64,000 bases of DNA from NCBI GenBank assembly GCA_030149205.1, contig JASBSB010000007.1:486473-550472 (forward strand). The letters run 5' to 3'. The position numbers and the translations under genes were made by a program. The notes below the pieces were generated by a model. That model worked only from the letters and a program-made list of their open reading frames with translations, did no database searches and was not told the DNA's origin. This DNA is from Candidatus Heimdallarchaeota archaeon (GTDB lineage: Archaea > Asgardarchaeota > Heimdallarchaeia > Heimdallarchaeales > Kariarchaeaceae). Every line of letters starts with the position of its first letter. The stretch's first letter is position 1. Positions 1 through 9,409 of the stretch are shown piece by piece.

Positions 1-1193
1 AGACATATATTCCACACTATTCACCATTGTACTACTGACGTGAAACACAAGTCTTTCATAGCCATTCGATTCATAATAAGTCTCCATGTAATTTATCACT
101 GCATCAGATGGTTTGTATCCATCCATCCAATCGACCTCAACATGTATTGCCTCATAGTTAATTTTAAGCAAATTAAGAACCCAGCCCTTTTCCACAGCAG
201 CTCCAGATCTTATGATTAGGGTTAATCTGTGACTGCTTCGAGGCTCAAAATCAGAGAGGCTAAAGGAAGTGAGTGAATAGCTGTTATAAACTGCGGTCTC
301 AGGTACTACAATCTTGTTATCAACCTCCACTGAAAAAAACCTTCCATAAGAATCGAGACTTTTCTCAATTTTAAGCGATAATCTTGTGTCTTTTCCTCCA
401 ATAAAATCGGTTTCTATCTTTGAAATGTATGACTTTGGAAAAAACTGTGTATCTAATACTCTGGCATCATTTCCAGATGATGTCTCTAGGTATGCATAGT
501 CTAACATCCAACCATGTTCCACATAGCCTCCCCAAGTTATTTCAAACCTTATCTCAGCTTTTGAACCAGACAGAAATTGCCCAATATCAATTTTTATTTT
601 GTTATTTACATCAGAAAGAGTATATTGGTTTAAAACAATCTTTCCTGCACAATATATGGTTAATAGTCGATTGTATGTATCACTAATTTTTCTGATGTTT
701 GCTTTCAATACCCATACTTGTTCGCTACCAAAGGATCTGGTTGTTCCTAAAATTATTTGAGAGGTGCCAGCTTTTGGGAAGTAACTTCCCTCTTTTGTTA
801 AGAACTGTGCATTATCATCACTAAAATTCTTATCAATAGTATTTATTGTACTTGCTGCAAATGTTGGAGCTGTACCTGACTTCAATGAGACAGGTCTGCT
901 TAGGTTGGCTACGTTTTGTGTGTTATTCGAAAACTCATTCTGATCTTGTGTATTTTGGGATTGAGGCAGATTGTTCTGTTGATACTGCCTAGATTTAATT
1001 TTGGAATGGTTTCCACCCTTTAATTGCTGGAGAGGTATAATCTGTTCTGATTCTCCCTGTTCTGAGTCTACTTCATTCAATTTTTCATCGTCTGTACTTA
1101 AATATCTTTTGTCATCTAAAACTGTGCCCCCCCCCCCGCGAATTGACTAACATTTAGCAATAATATAAGTAAAAGGCTATTTATTTTGATCAT
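1..1193 (-). CDS. Secreted repeat protein, partial, frameshifted at poly-G
   Basis: The reading frame runs off the left edge. Two segments must be joined. An ATG at 1193 opens a hydrophobic signal-peptide-like stretch (MIKINSLLLILLLNVSQFA), which then enters a run of eleven G (1127-1137) and hits a stop at 1116-1118 in the same frame. One more G, or two fewer, joins it to an open frame that is stop-free from 1125 to the edge. The joined product has a polar Gln/Asn/Ser-rich linker, then two related beta-rich units; each carries the motif V-E-[HK]-G-W-[MV]-L (about 500-520 and 190-210 on the map), followed by a segment with VDWMDGYKPSDAVINY. I do not recognise the family. It is probably exported. 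The break is either a sequencing error in the homopolymer, a decayed gene, or a phase-variable tract. Confidence 0.6.
1127..1137. repeat. Homopolymer C11/G11 tract
   Basis: Eleven consecutive C on the plus strand in otherwise AT-rich DNA, inside the 5' part of the leftmost gene. With this length the signal-peptide frame and the body of the protein are out of register; length 12 or 9 would join them. Confidence 0.9.
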
Positions 1194-1467
1194 TTCTATA
1201 TGATAACCAATTCATATTATTAAACATTTAGATTATAGAAACTAGAATCTGTGTTGTAGTATCTAACTATAAGACCATACGCTTCTAATCAATAACTTTT
1301 CACCTTTTAAATGTCGAAATTAATTTCTAGAGTTAGTTATCAATGTTCCTCTGAACTAGTTACAAATAAAATAATGAAGTCATTGATTTTGCATGTCTAT
1401 AATTTCCATTAACAATATTCTCAAAATGTATTCAGGTTTACTGAAACTGAGTAGAAGCAGATAATTT
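1194..1467. other. Divergent intergenic region
   Basis: AT-rich spacer between two divergent genes. It must hold the promoter of the leftward secreted-protein gene. I see no RNA gene and no long repeat in it. Confidence 0.6.
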
Positions 1468-1477
1468 GATATATAAC
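1468..1477 (+). promoter_or_regulatory. TATA box of the Mre11-like gene
   Basis: The sequence gatatataac is centred about 24 nt before the TTG at 1496. This spacing would place the transcription start at or next to that codon, so the mRNA would be leaderless. It argues against the earlier TTG at 1466, which lies upstream of this box. Confidence 0.6.
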
Positions 1478-1495
1478 AATAAGATTTATTTTTTA

Positions 1496-2497
1496 TTGAG
1501 GATACTAGTCTTTGGAGATACTCATTTTGGTCTAAAGCTTGGTAAAACTGGGTATTCCAAGGCTCAATCCATCAAGGAAGCGTTTAAAGCCTTCGAGCAA
1601 ATTATTAACCTAACAGAAACGGAAAAAATTGATGTGGTAATTCATGTTGGAGACGTCTTTGATCGCTCTAAACCAGACAAAAAAATCGTGCATAAGGCTT
1701 ATTCTCTCTTTGAACGGCTTCTGAATACCGGGGTTAAATTTATAATCATCCCCGGAAATCATGACAGATCAACCCTTGATAACACTCTTCTTGAACAAAT
1801 TTATCCAAATTTTCATATATTGAATTCACTAGGTTCTGTGAACTACGAGGATTGGAATTTTGTAGGGTTTCCATTTACAAAAAGTCCACAACAAACTTTA
1901 GAACTTGCGTTTCAAATTGCTGAGGAGAAGAAACAGTTTAAAACAATAGTTTTTTGCCATCAAACTTTTATTGGAGCTGAGGTGGGACCACAAAACTTCA
2001 AATTTAATCTAAAACATAACGCAGTTGTCGTCAATAAATTACCAGTAAATGTACCTTTCATTGTTTCTGGTCACATACATCGTGCTCAAATTTTGCAAGA
2101 TGGAAAAGTGATATATCCTGGTTCAGTTATTAGAACAAGCTTTCAGGAGTATATTGAGCCAAAAGGTGTTCTTATTATAGATGAAGAGGGAGGAACCTTA
2201 ACAGTCAATTTCAAAGAAATAGAATCATCAACATTGGAGGTGGTTGAGGTTAGGTATGATGAACTGGATAAGACACTCAGAGAGATAGATCCACAAATTA
2301 GAACCCTAGTCCGGGTCATAGACAAATCCTTTGAACGTCATGAGTTAATAGAAATGTACAAAAAGGTCTCCTTATCTCAATTACCCTTGTTACACCTATC
2401 ACCTAACCAAGAGAATGTTGTTTTAAAACCCCTGTATTCGACTTATAAAGGCAGTTTCCTTCCTTTTCATCATACTCTTGACCTGCATCTTGTATGA
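1496..2497 (+). CDS. Mre11/SbcD-like metallophosphoesterase
   Basis: Calcineurin-like phosphoesterase of the SbcD/Mre11 branch, probably a DNA nuclease or a related phosphodiesterase. The metal-binding series is complete: GDTHFG near the N terminus, GDVFDRSKPD, GNHDR, a CHQ histidine in place of the usual GHxx, and GHIHRAQ. About 334 residues from the TTG at 1496; the frame is open back to a TTG at 1466, but the TATA box lies between the two, so I take the later start. The protein has the phosphatase core plus a short C-terminal part, without the long capping and Rad50-binding regions of full Mre11. No Rad50 or HerA/NurA gene lies beside it. Exact substrate unknown. Confidence 0.8.
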   Translation: MRILVFGDTHFGLKLGKTGYSKAQSIKEAFKAFEQIINLTETEKIDVVIHVGDVFDRSKPDKKIVHKAYSLFERLLNTGVKFIIIPGNHDRSTLDNTLLEQIYPNFHILNSLGSVNYEDWNFVGFPFTKSPQQTLELAFQIAEEKKQFKTIVFCHQTFIGAEVGPQNFKFNLKHNAVVVNKLPVNVPFIVSGHIHRAQILQDGKVIYPGSVIRTSFQEYIEPKGVLIIDEEGGTLTVNFKEIESSTLEVVEVRYDELDKTLREIDPQIRTLVRVIDKSFERHELIEMYKKVSLSQLPLLHLSPNQENVVLKPLYSTYKGSFLPFHHTLDLHLV

Positions 2498-2662
2498 ATT
2501 GACAATCCTCAGAATATCTTATTTTTTGACTCAAAGCAATTATGTGTACAAATCCCAAAAATTACATATTCGAAAATGCTTTACAATAAGATCTTTAGCA
2601 AAATTCTAAATTACAAATTTGGAATGGAGGTTTTTGTGTTTTTACTATTGGTTAAATAAGAG

Positions 2663-2674
2663 CATATATATAAT
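2663..2674 (+). promoter_or_regulatory. TATA box of the M13 peptidase gene
   Basis: catatatataat is centred about 27 nt upstream of the ATG at 2696, implying a leaderless or nearly leaderless mRNA. Confidence 0.65.
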
Positions 2675-2695
2675 AACTGACTGTTAACCCTTCTT

Positions 2696-4639
2696 ATGCT
2701 TCAAGAGAAGTTTGAGGATACAATGGATCCCACTGTAAAACCTCAAGATGATTTTTATCGATATGCCAATGGTAAATGGTTGAAAAATACAGAGATTCCC
2801 CCAGATAAAAGTAGATGGGGGTCATTTACTGTGTTACGGGACAGGTCTCTGGATGATGTTAAATCACTCTTAGAAACTGAGTTTACCTCAGGTGAATACA
2901 AGAATGCCAGTGTGTTTTTTAAGGTTGGAATGGACTCCTCCAGATTAGATCAAGAGGATTATACCCCGATTAAACCTTTTTTGGAACAGATCAATGCAAT
3001 TCAAACCCGAGATGAGCTAAAAGAGGTCATAATCACGCTAGAAGACAAGGGATTACTTGGATACACTGGGTTCTCGTCAAACCAAGACAGGAAAAATACA
3101 GATATTGAGATTCCTCATTTTTCCTCAGGTGGATTAAGTCTTCCATCATCGAGGTTCGGAAACAGGGACTTCTATCTTGAGGAGGATAAAGAACCAATTA
3201 GAGAAGAATACTTGAAATATCTTGAAAAACTCTTTGGATTTATAGGGGAAAATGACCCAAGCGCTTTAGCTCAACGTGTCTTGAGTTTTGAAAAAAGCTT
3301 GGCAGAGAAACATTATACTCAGGTACAAAAAAGAGATCCAGAGCTTTCATACAACAAGATGGATTTCTCCGAATTTAAGACAAAATACTCAAACTTTCTA
3401 TGGGATACCTATGTCTCAAAATTTACAGATGTGGAATTAAGTGACATTGTTGTTGATAATCCCCCATTTTTTGAATTTATAAATAACCAGATCGAGGAGG
3501 AGGACTTAGAAAATTGGAAGACCTATCTTAAGGCAAGAGTAATGAACAGGTCTGCAAGTTATCTCAGCCAAAGATTTGAAGAAGCATCTTTTGATTTTTA
3601 TGGTAAGGTCATTAGTGGACAGAAAGAGATGGAAGACCGCTGGAAACGTGTTGTGGGGATGATGAACAACCGGTTCATACTAGGTGAGCTTGTGGGTAAA
3701 CTATATGTCGAAAAATTCTTCCCTGCCTCTTCAAAGGCGAAAATGCTCGATTTGGTTAATAATCTAATAGAGGCATTGGAACAGCGTATTCACAACTTGG
3801 ACTGGATGGGTGAAGAAACCAAGAAAAAGGCACTGGTCAAACTTAAAGCCTTTAATGTAAAAATAGGGTATCCTGATGAATGGGAGGACTATTCATCTCT
3901 TGATTTAGATGAAAGTGACAGTTACCTCAATATCTTGAACAAATGCACAAGACTGCAGAGAGACAATATGCTCAGCAGGTTATACAAGGCTCCTGATAGA
4001 AAGAAATGGTTTATGTCACCTCAGACAGTTAACGCGTACTACTCACCTCTTAAGAATGAGATCGTTTTTCCAGCTGCTATCCTACAGTTCCCATTTTTCG
4101 ACCCCAACATGACAGACGCAGAAAATTACGGTGGGATTGGTGCTGTGATTGGACATGAGATCAGTCATGGTTATGATGACAAAGGGAGTATGTTTGACGC
4201 TAATGGAAACATGAACAACTGGTGGACAGATGAAGACAGAAGGCAGTTTAATGAACGAAGTGAACACTTCATGCAAGAGTATGAAAAATTCTTGGTAAAT
4301 GGAAAACCTCTAATTGGAAAACTTACCTTGGGTGAAAACATAGGTGATCTAGGAGGACTGAGGATTTCCTTCCATGCTATGGAAAACAATTATAAGAAAC
4401 TTGGTCGTGAAGAGTCTGGCGATTACACGAAAGAACAACTCTTTTTTATGTCTTATGCCAGAATATGGAGATCATTGAGCAGACCAGAAATTGCAGAAAT
4501 GTTAAGGGTAAGTGACCCTCACTCTCCACCCGAGGCTAGAGTAAACGTTGCATTGGCAAACATCCCTGAATTCCACCAAACTTACCCAACCAAGCCTGGG
4601 GATGGAATGCATAGAGAGACGATAGTTGAACTCTGGTAA
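2696..4639 (+). CDS. M13 family metallopeptidase (neprilysin/PepO-like)
   Basis: Zinc oligopeptidase of the M13 (neprilysin/PepO) family. The zinc site is HEISH at residues 487-491 with the third ligand in ENIGDLGG (E547, D551). The substrate-backbone motif NAYYSP and the C-terminal end RVNVALANIPEF...PGDGMH are also family hallmarks. Length 647 fits the ectodomain of the family. There is no signal peptide or N-terminal membrane anchor: the protein begins MLQEKFEDTMDPTVKPQDDFYRYANGKW (quoted in part), which is already the start of the catalytic fold, so it should act in the cytoplasm like bacterial PepO. Single gene with its own TATA box. Confidence 0.93.
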   Translation: MLQEKFEDTMDPTVKPQDDFYRYANGKWLKNTEIPPDKSRWGSFTVLRDRSLDDVKSLLETEFTSGEYKNASVFFKVGMDSSRLDQEDYTPIKPFLEQINAIQTRDELKEVIITLEDKGLLGYTGFSSNQDRKNTDIEIPHFSSGGLSLPSSRFGNRDFYLEEDKEPIREEYLKYLEKLFGFIGENDPSALAQRVLSFEKSLAEKHYTQVQKRDPELSYNKMDFSEFKTKYSNFLWDTYVSKFTDVELSDIVVDNPPFFEFINNQIEEEDLENWKTYLKARVMNRSASYLSQRFEEASFDFYGKVISGQKEMEDRWKRVVGMMNNRFILGELVGKLYVEKFFPASSKAKMLDLVNNLIEALEQRIHNLDWMGEETKKKALVKLKAFNVKIGYPDEWEDYSSLDLDESDSYLNILNKCTRLQRDNMLSRLYKAPDRKKWFMSPQTVNAYYSPLKNEIVFPAAILQFPFFDPNMTDAENYGGIGAVIGHEISHGYDDKGSMFDANGNMNNWWTDEDRRQFNERSEHFMQEYEKFLVNGKPLIGKLTLGENIGDLGGLRISFHAMENNYKKLGREESGDYTKEQLFFMSYARIWRSLSRPEIAEMLRVSDPHSPPEARVNVALANIPEFHQTYPTKPGDGMHRETIVELW

Positions 4640-4740
4640 ATGACAGTAAACTCTAAGAAAAAGTTATGTTTATCTTATAATAATGTAACGTTCCACAAGT
4701 CATGAGAAAAAATCAAATATTAACTTATTACTAGTCATTT

Positions 4741-5139
4741 ATGAAAGTCTCTGTAATGATGATAATCATGTTTGCTACAACCGTGGGAACTCTCCTCGCT
4801 TTGTTTTTGATTGAGAATCTTAAGATAACTCAACTAGGCTCGTTAACCCAAACTCAGATCAATTTGATATTCATGGCTCTAATATGGTTTCTTATTTGTG
4901 TGATAACCTGGTTTGGAGCTACACGAGTAGAAGATAATTCTTTTGGGTTAATCTCACCTGGCTTTTTCATTGGTTGGGTTTTCTGCAATTTAGGGTACAT
5001 AATTGGATATCTTTTATTTTTCCTGATCAGGACCAGTTCGATTACAATTCAATTTGATGCCTTGACAACATCATTTCTCACTGCTTTACCACTCACAATT
5101 GGGCCGACACTTGCTGCGTCTTCTGGATTGAAAAAATAG
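4741..5139 (+). CDS. Small membrane protein, four predicted TM segments
   Basis: 132 residues, very hydrophobic, with about four membrane spans (roughly 5-25, 42-62, 71-95 and 105-127) and short loops. No family recognised. ATG start; an AT-rich box (aaatattaac, near 4715) sits about 25 nt upstream. It converges on the Rieske-ThDP gene with a 25-nt gap. Confidence 0.65.
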   Translation: MKVSVMMIIMFATTVGTLLALFLIENLKITQLGSLTQTQINLIFMALIWFLICVITWFGATRVEDNSFGLISPGFFIGWVFCNLGYIIGYLLFFLIRTSSITIQFDALTTSFLTALPLTIGPTLAASSGLKK

Positions 5140-5164
5140 GGGATTGTAATAATTCTTAGTAGAT

Positions 5165-7153
5165 TCACAACTGACCAGAAGTACTTAAAATTTCAACTAA
5201 AACGGGTCCTTTGGTGTTAATTCCCTCATCCAATGTTTTTTTTAAGTCGTTTACTGTTTTAATTTTCAACCCTGTACCACCACAATTATTGGCAAACTCG
5301 GCAAAGTCTGGGTTGGTTAAATTGGTCTCCCAAACCTGAAAGCCAGAATTCCTTTGTTCCCTCGTGATTTTTCCGAACTCATTGTTATTCAGAAGTATTA
5401 AGGTTATATTGAGGTCATATTTGACTGCAGTAGTGAATTCTGCCATATATTGACCAAAGCCACCATCACCCGCAATTGCGATAATCTTTTCATCTGGTTT
5501 CGCAACAGCTGCACCAATAGCAGCAGGAAATGCGAAGCCAATTGACCCAAGGTATCCTGACATTAGGATATGTTGGTTTTTTGATTCAAAATATATCCCA
5601 AATGAATATGTGTTATTTCCCACATCCACAGCAATCACTGAATTCTGTGGTATAAGCTCTGATAAGGTATGAAAAATCAAAGCATTACTTGGAAGATCTT
5701 GAGAGACTAGTTGTTCTCTCTTTATTTTCTCTTCCCTCCATTTTATCCATCTGGTTGCAATATATTTAACTGAGGCTGTGTGGTCTAACTTTGGAATACG
5801 ATCCAAAAGTAACTCAACAGTGGTCTCAATTTCACCCCAAACTGGTAAAGTAACTGGATGAAATTTTGCCAGCATATTTTTATCAAAATCAATTTGAATG
5901 ATAGGTTTGTGTGAATTAATGCTGGTGTGATTACTGAAACTTGCTCCTATAACAATTAGCAAATCTGATCTGTTCATGGCAGCAGAAGCAACAGGTGTCC
6001 CACTACGACCTAGAACCCCACAAGCTAAGGGATGAGAATCAGCAACAATACCTTTTGCTTTAAATGTCGTTATTATCGGAACTTCAATGTGCTCCGCGAA
6101 CTTGATTATAACATCGGCATGGTTTCTTCCCCCGTTACCAACAATCAGAACAGGTCTCTTTGCTTCCAAGATTAGTTTGATCATTTTTTCTATGTCTTCG
6201 ATAGGTGGTCGAATACTATTGTTTGCTAATCGTCCCTTCGGGAGAGAAATTTCACAATTTGGATCTGCGGGTAAGGTTTGTACCTCATCAGGAAAAATCA
6301 GGTGTCCCACTCCCTTTTTATTAATTGCATGTTTAACTGCTAATGCCGTAAGTTCAGTCGCGTTTGAAGTGGTTAATACTTGTTGACTCCAGACTGTTAC
6401 AGCTTCATATGCCTTCAAAAGTGGGATCTCTTGGAATGCACCAGGTCCTAAAACCTGTGTATTCACCTGTCCTGTTAGTGCTAAAATCGGAACATTATCT
6501 AGGTTAGCATCCCATAACCCGGTAAGCATGTTAGTTGCTCCAGGGCCAGCTATTGAGAAACAAGCTGCTGGTCTTCCTGTCAGCTTTGCATAAGCAGAAG
6601 CAGCAAAGGATGCAGCACCCTCATGTCTGACACCTATGTAATTTAATTTTCCCTTCTGTGCAGCCTTGGCAATAGAATTTGCTAATCCAAGATTGCTGTG
6701 TCCAACAATTCCAAAAACTTTTGTGATGCCCCATTCAACCATTGTTTCTACAACTTGATCCATCAATGTCTTTTCTTGAATCTTTTGTTCTACACCTATG
6801 TATATCCCATCTTCTCGCACCTCCACTGGAAAGCTTTTGGCTTTATCTTCGTAACCCTCAGGTGCATTTCCTGTCTTTGGGTCAAACTCATATCCATGCC
6901 ACGGACATACAACATACCCATTCTGAAGAAAACCATCACCCAAGGGTCCACCCTGATGAGGGCATTGATTACAAATAGCTCCGTATCCCTCTTTTGTCCT
7001 TGTTAAACAAATTGTTTCAGTTTCTGCGGTTACAGTCGTCACTCTTCCTATCTCAATAAAATCCTTGTCTCCAACCCTTATCCAATGTCGTTTTTCCATA
7101 CGATGATATCCATAACAATCATAAAAACGTTGTTGATTTTTTTTAGTAGTCAC
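5165..7153 (-). CDS. Rieske [2Fe-2S] domain fused to thiamine-diphosphate enzyme
   Basis: A 662-residue fusion. Residues about 20-120 form a Rieske ferredoxin-type domain with ligands C64-P-H66 and C83-P-W-H86. From about residue 127 it is a complete enzyme of the acetolactate synthase / pyruvate oxidase / benzoylformate decarboxylase superfamily: the N-terminal pyrimidine-binding domain with catalytic glutamate E178 (RHEGAAS), a middle domain (about 315-450), and the C-terminal diphosphate-binding domain with GDGGFG...NNN. The substrate is not clear. No biosynthetic acetolactate synthase small subunit lies next door, so a pyruvate-oxidase-like or decarboxylase role that hands electrons to the iron-sulfur cluster is an inference. 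GTG start at 7153, with a TATA-like aaatttaaatc about 20 nt upstream. The fusion is unusual. Confidence 0.85.
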   Translation of the reverse strand: MTTKKNQQRFYDCYGYHRMEKRHWIRVGDKDFIEIGRVTTVTAETETICLTRTKEGYGAICNQCPHQGGPLGDGFLQNGYVVCPWHGYEFDPKTGNAPEGYEDKAKSFPVEVREDGIYIGVEQKIQEKTLMDQVVETMVEWGITKVFGIVGHSNLGLANSIAKAAQKGKLNYIGVRHEGAASFAASAYAKLTGRPAACFSIAGPGATNMLTGLWDANLDNVPILALTGQVNTQVLGPGAFQEIPLLKAYEAVTVWSQQVLTTSNATELTALAVKHAINKKGVGHLIFPDEVQTLPADPNCEISLPKGRLANNSIRPPIEDIEKMIKLILEAKRPVLIVGNGGRNHADVIIKFAEHIEVPIITTFKAKGIVADSHPLACGVLGRSGTPVASAAMNRSDLLIVIGASFSNHTSINSHKPIIQIDFDKNMLAKFHPVTLPVWGEIETTVELLLDRIPKLDHTASVKYIATRWIKWREEKIKREQLVSQDLPSNALIFHTLSELIPQNSVIAVDVGNNTYSFGIYFESKNQHILMSGYLGSIGFAFPAAIGAAVAKPDEKIIAIAGDGGFGQYMAEFTTAVKYDLNITLILLNNNEFGKITREQRNSGFQVWETNLTNPDFAEFANNCGGTGLKIKTVNDLKKTLDEGINTKGPVLVEILSTSGQL

Positions 7154-7412
7154 TTCTTACTTGTTGATTTAAATTTCTGAGATCATCTTTCATTGAACCC
7201 AATGACTCGCCTCTTTAATTGAAATTTAAAACTGAAAACTATGAACTATATTTCATATTCATGATTTTTGGTTTTGATCTGCCCCAATTATTTTCATACC
7301 TAATGTAGTATCTATAGAAGGTCTAAATCTAAAAACAGTCTATTTAAGCATGTGCTGTTGCAATGGTATCTAAGTATTCTCTGAGGTGATGAAAAGAATT
7401 TATTATCTTTAA

Positions 7413-7823
7413 TTACATTACTTCAAGGTGTGATACATGCTTTGATTCGCCAGAGCAACATGACCCATCCTTTGGTTTTGGAAAGCTAATTAATTGTTTA
7501 TCTTCATATAAATTAATTATCTCCTTTAAATTTGCATTCTTTTCAGCTTGATAAACTGGAAATCCCTCTGAATAAAATGAATCGTAAGCATGGCTTCCGA
7601 TATGAGCTACTACCACACCTTCTCCCTTAATTTTCTTTATCATATCAATAAATGAATCAGAACCACCTTGATGATGATTTGTGTTCTTTAAGAACTCTAA
7701 GCTCTTCATTGCAGTGTCATAGATTGCAAACTCATTTGTTCTCCCAAATCTTGGTTCAATTCTGATTTTTTGTAAATCAGTTTCATTCTCCTCTCGCTTG
7801 ACTGGAATAAATAATCGTGTCAT
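7413..7823 (-). CDS. NifX/NifB-C-terminal-like (FeMo-co biosynthesis family) protein
   Basis: 136 residues of the dinitrogenase iron-molybdenum cofactor biosynthesis family fold: IRIEPRFGRTNEFAIYD at the N terminus, GEGVVVAHIGSHAYDSF in the middle, and a Cys/His tail with SCCSGESKH that could bind metal or an iron-sulfur cluster. No nitrogenase genes are in the window; members of this family are common in archaea outside nitrogen fixation. Own promoter (TATA at 7841-7852). Function beyond family level unknown. Confidence 0.75.
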   Translation of the reverse strand: MTRLFIPVKREENETDLQKIRIEPRFGRTNEFAIYDTAMKSLEFLKNTNHHQGGSDSFIDMIKKIKGEGVVVAHIGSHAYDSFYSEGFPVYQAEKNANLKEIINLYEDKQLISFPKPKDGSCCSGESKHVSHLEVM

Positions 7824-7840
7824 AATTCTTGATATTTGCT

Positions 7841-7852
7841 ATAAAATATAAA
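7841..7852 (-). promoter_or_regulatory. TATA box of the NifX-like gene
   Basis: On the minus strand it reads tttatattttat, centred 24-26 nt upstream of the ATG at 7823 and preceded by an A-rich BRE-like stretch. It predicts a leaderless mRNA. Confidence 0.65.
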
Positions 7853-7935
7853 TCTTTTTTCATTGCGTATCAATTATTGATATATTGTCCTAAAATTTCT
7901 TACCTTATTACGATGAACTTGAAACCTAAACAACA

Positions 7936-8925
7936 TTAGTTAAGTTTTGATAGAAGACTCTCTATGACTTCCAATGAAGTGTACCTTCCTTTCTGATCTC
8001 GAGTTAACACTGACTTAGATATACATTCATTTATCACATTATGCAACTTAATAGCGAGACTCTCTTCTCTTAAGTACCTGAGAAGCATGATAGCAGCAAA
8101 TAAAGTTGCATATGGATTAACTATTCCTTTACCTGCTATGTCCGGTGCAGATCCATGAACTGGTTCAAAAACAGCATGAGTACTTCCTATATTAGCGGAT
8201 GCAGCGAATCCCAAACCAGATTGTTTACCAGCTGTTAGATCTGAAATAATATCGCCAAACATATTGCTGGTGACGATAACATCAAAATTGCTTGGATTAA
8301 CAACGAGCTTCATAGCCAATGAATCGACCAGCTGGTTATTCATTTCAATCCAAGGATTCTGTTTTGAAATCTCATTGAAAATATTCAAAAACATTCCATC
8401 TGACTTTCTAAGGATGTTGGCCTTATGAGCAAGAGTTATTTTATTTCTTCGATTCTCTTTTGAATACCTTAAAGCAAATTCAATTATTCTTCTGCAGCCT
8501 TTTGGACTTAATATCCTTTGTCCAACAACTGTTCCGTTTTTAAGAACCTCTTCCTTTCCAAGATATAACCCCTCGGTGTTCTCTCGAATGATTGTTAAGT
8601 CAAAGTCACTTATTGTGGGAATTCTAGGAAATGGCCTGACATTTGCGTAAAGGTCAAAGGATTGCCTTAATTGTAGAATTGGGCTGGTATATTCATTAAT
8701 GTTAGGTGGGGTAGTGACCGCACCAAATAGTGCAACCTTTATTTCATTAAACCTTTCAACAGTTTCCTGAGGAAGAGGGTTTCCAAAGTTTTTGTATGCT
8801 CCAAACCCAATGTGTCCAAAGACAGGTTCAAAATTTAATCCCAAAGCTTCTAAAACTTTAACTGTTAGTGGTACGACCTCCTTTCCCACACCATCTCCAG
8901 GTAGAATAAGAATTTTATGGTGCAT
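7936..8925 (-). CDS. Homoisocitrate/isopropylmalate dehydrogenase family enzyme
   Basis: NAD(P)-dependent beta-decarboxylating dehydrogenase, 329 residues. It starts with [15 protein letters not shown] and has LRQSFDLYANVRP, IIRENTEGLY, the Lys/Asp catalytic region (LAHKANILRKSDG), SNMFGDIISDL and the nucleotide site FEPVHGSAPDIAGKG. RENTEGLY is typical of homoisocitrate and isocitrate-type members; isopropylmalate dehydrogenases usually have RELTGG. With the three upstream genes it would catalyse the last step from homocitrate to 2-oxoadipate. Last gene of the four-gene operon; its start overlaps the small-subunit gene by 11 nt. Isopropylmalate activity cannot be excluded. Confidence 0.85.
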   Translation of the reverse strand: MHHKILILPGDGVGKEVVPLTVKVLEALGLNFEPVFGHIGFGAYKNFGNPLPQETVERFNEIKVALFGAVTTPPNINEYTSPILQLRQSFDLYANVRPFPRIPTISDFDLTIIRENTEGLYLGKEEVLKNGTVVGQRILSPKGCRRIIEFALRYSKENRRNKITLAHKANILRKSDGMFLNIFNEISKQNPWIEMNNQLVDSLAMKLVVNPSNFDVIVTSNMFGDIISDLTAGKQSGLGFAASANIGSTHAVFEPVHGSAPDIAGKGIVNPYATLFAAIMLLRYLREESLAIKLHNVINECISKSVLTRDQKGRYTSLEVIESLLSKLN

Positions 8926-9409
8926 TTTCTAACTCACTTATGTCGTGATTTCTAAGAAATTCAACTATACCTCCAGATTCTATTATACGCCTGATAAACG
9001 GTGGTAAGCGAGATGCGTGATACTTCCTTCCATTGACTGTGACTTCTCCTGTATCGAAACTAACCTCAATTATGTCATCTGAAGTCACATTTATCAGGTC
9101 TGGAACCTCCAATATCGGTAGACCGATATTAATTGCGTTTCGATAAAAAATTCTGGCATAACTCCGAGCAATTACTGCCTTCACCTTCGATCCTTTAATT
9201 GCAATTGGAGCATGTTCTCGGCTGCTCCCACAGCCAAAATTCTTTCCTGCCACAATAATATCCCCTGTTTGAGCCTGCTCAGAAAACTCTGGACAGACCT
9301 CATAAAATGCATGCTGCGCAAGTTCTTGTTCATCAGTGGTAACGTTATATCGACCTGGGATAATTTCATCAGTATTTACGTCATCCCCAAAAACCCAAAC
9401 ATTTGTCAT
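8915..9409 (-). CDS. Homoaconitase/isopropylmalate isomerase small subunit
   Basis: 164-residue swivel subunit of the aconitase superfamily: [18 protein letters not shown] at the N terminus and the substrate-contact motif [12 protein letters not shown]. It pairs with the large subunit just upstream; the two genes overlap by one base (TAATG) and a strong Shine-Dalgarno GGGAGGTG stands 8 nt before the ATG. The loop after IIPGR reads Y-N-V-T-T. In methanogen homoaconitase this loop (Y-L-R-T, from memory) sets specificity, so the sequence here does not settle homoaconitate versus isopropylmalate. Context favours homoaconitate. Confidence 0.88.
   Translation of the reverse strand: MTNVWVFGDDVNTDEIIPGRYNVTTDEQELAQHAFYEVCPEFSEQAQTGDIIVAGKNFGCGSSREHAPIAIKGSKVKAVIARSYARIFYRNAINIGLPILEVPDLINVTSDDIIEVSFDTGEVTVNGRKYHASRLPPFIRRIIESGGIVEFLRNHDISELENAP

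Noticed and set aside
420..686. 88-codon rightward open frame
   Set aside because: It lies antisense to the long secreted-protein frame, and its product has no domain or sensible composition.
1496..2497. Full Mre11-Rad50 repair operon
   Set aside because: No Rad50, HerA or NurA gene is adjacent, and the protein lacks the long C-terminal regions of Mre11.
6087..7006. Rightward open frames of 78-102 codons
   Set aside because: Antisense to the Rieske-ThDP gene, whose motifs are intact on the other strand.
7413..7823. Nitrogenase gene cluster
   Set aside because: A NifX-like protein alone is not evidence of nitrogen fixation; no nifHDK, nifB or nifEN genes are in the window.
9111..9130. 20-bp palindrome AATATCGGT-AG-ACCGATATT
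   Set aside because: It lies within conserved coding sequence of the aconitase-type small subunit (residues GLPILEV), and a 9-bp arm is expected about once or twice in a window of this size.
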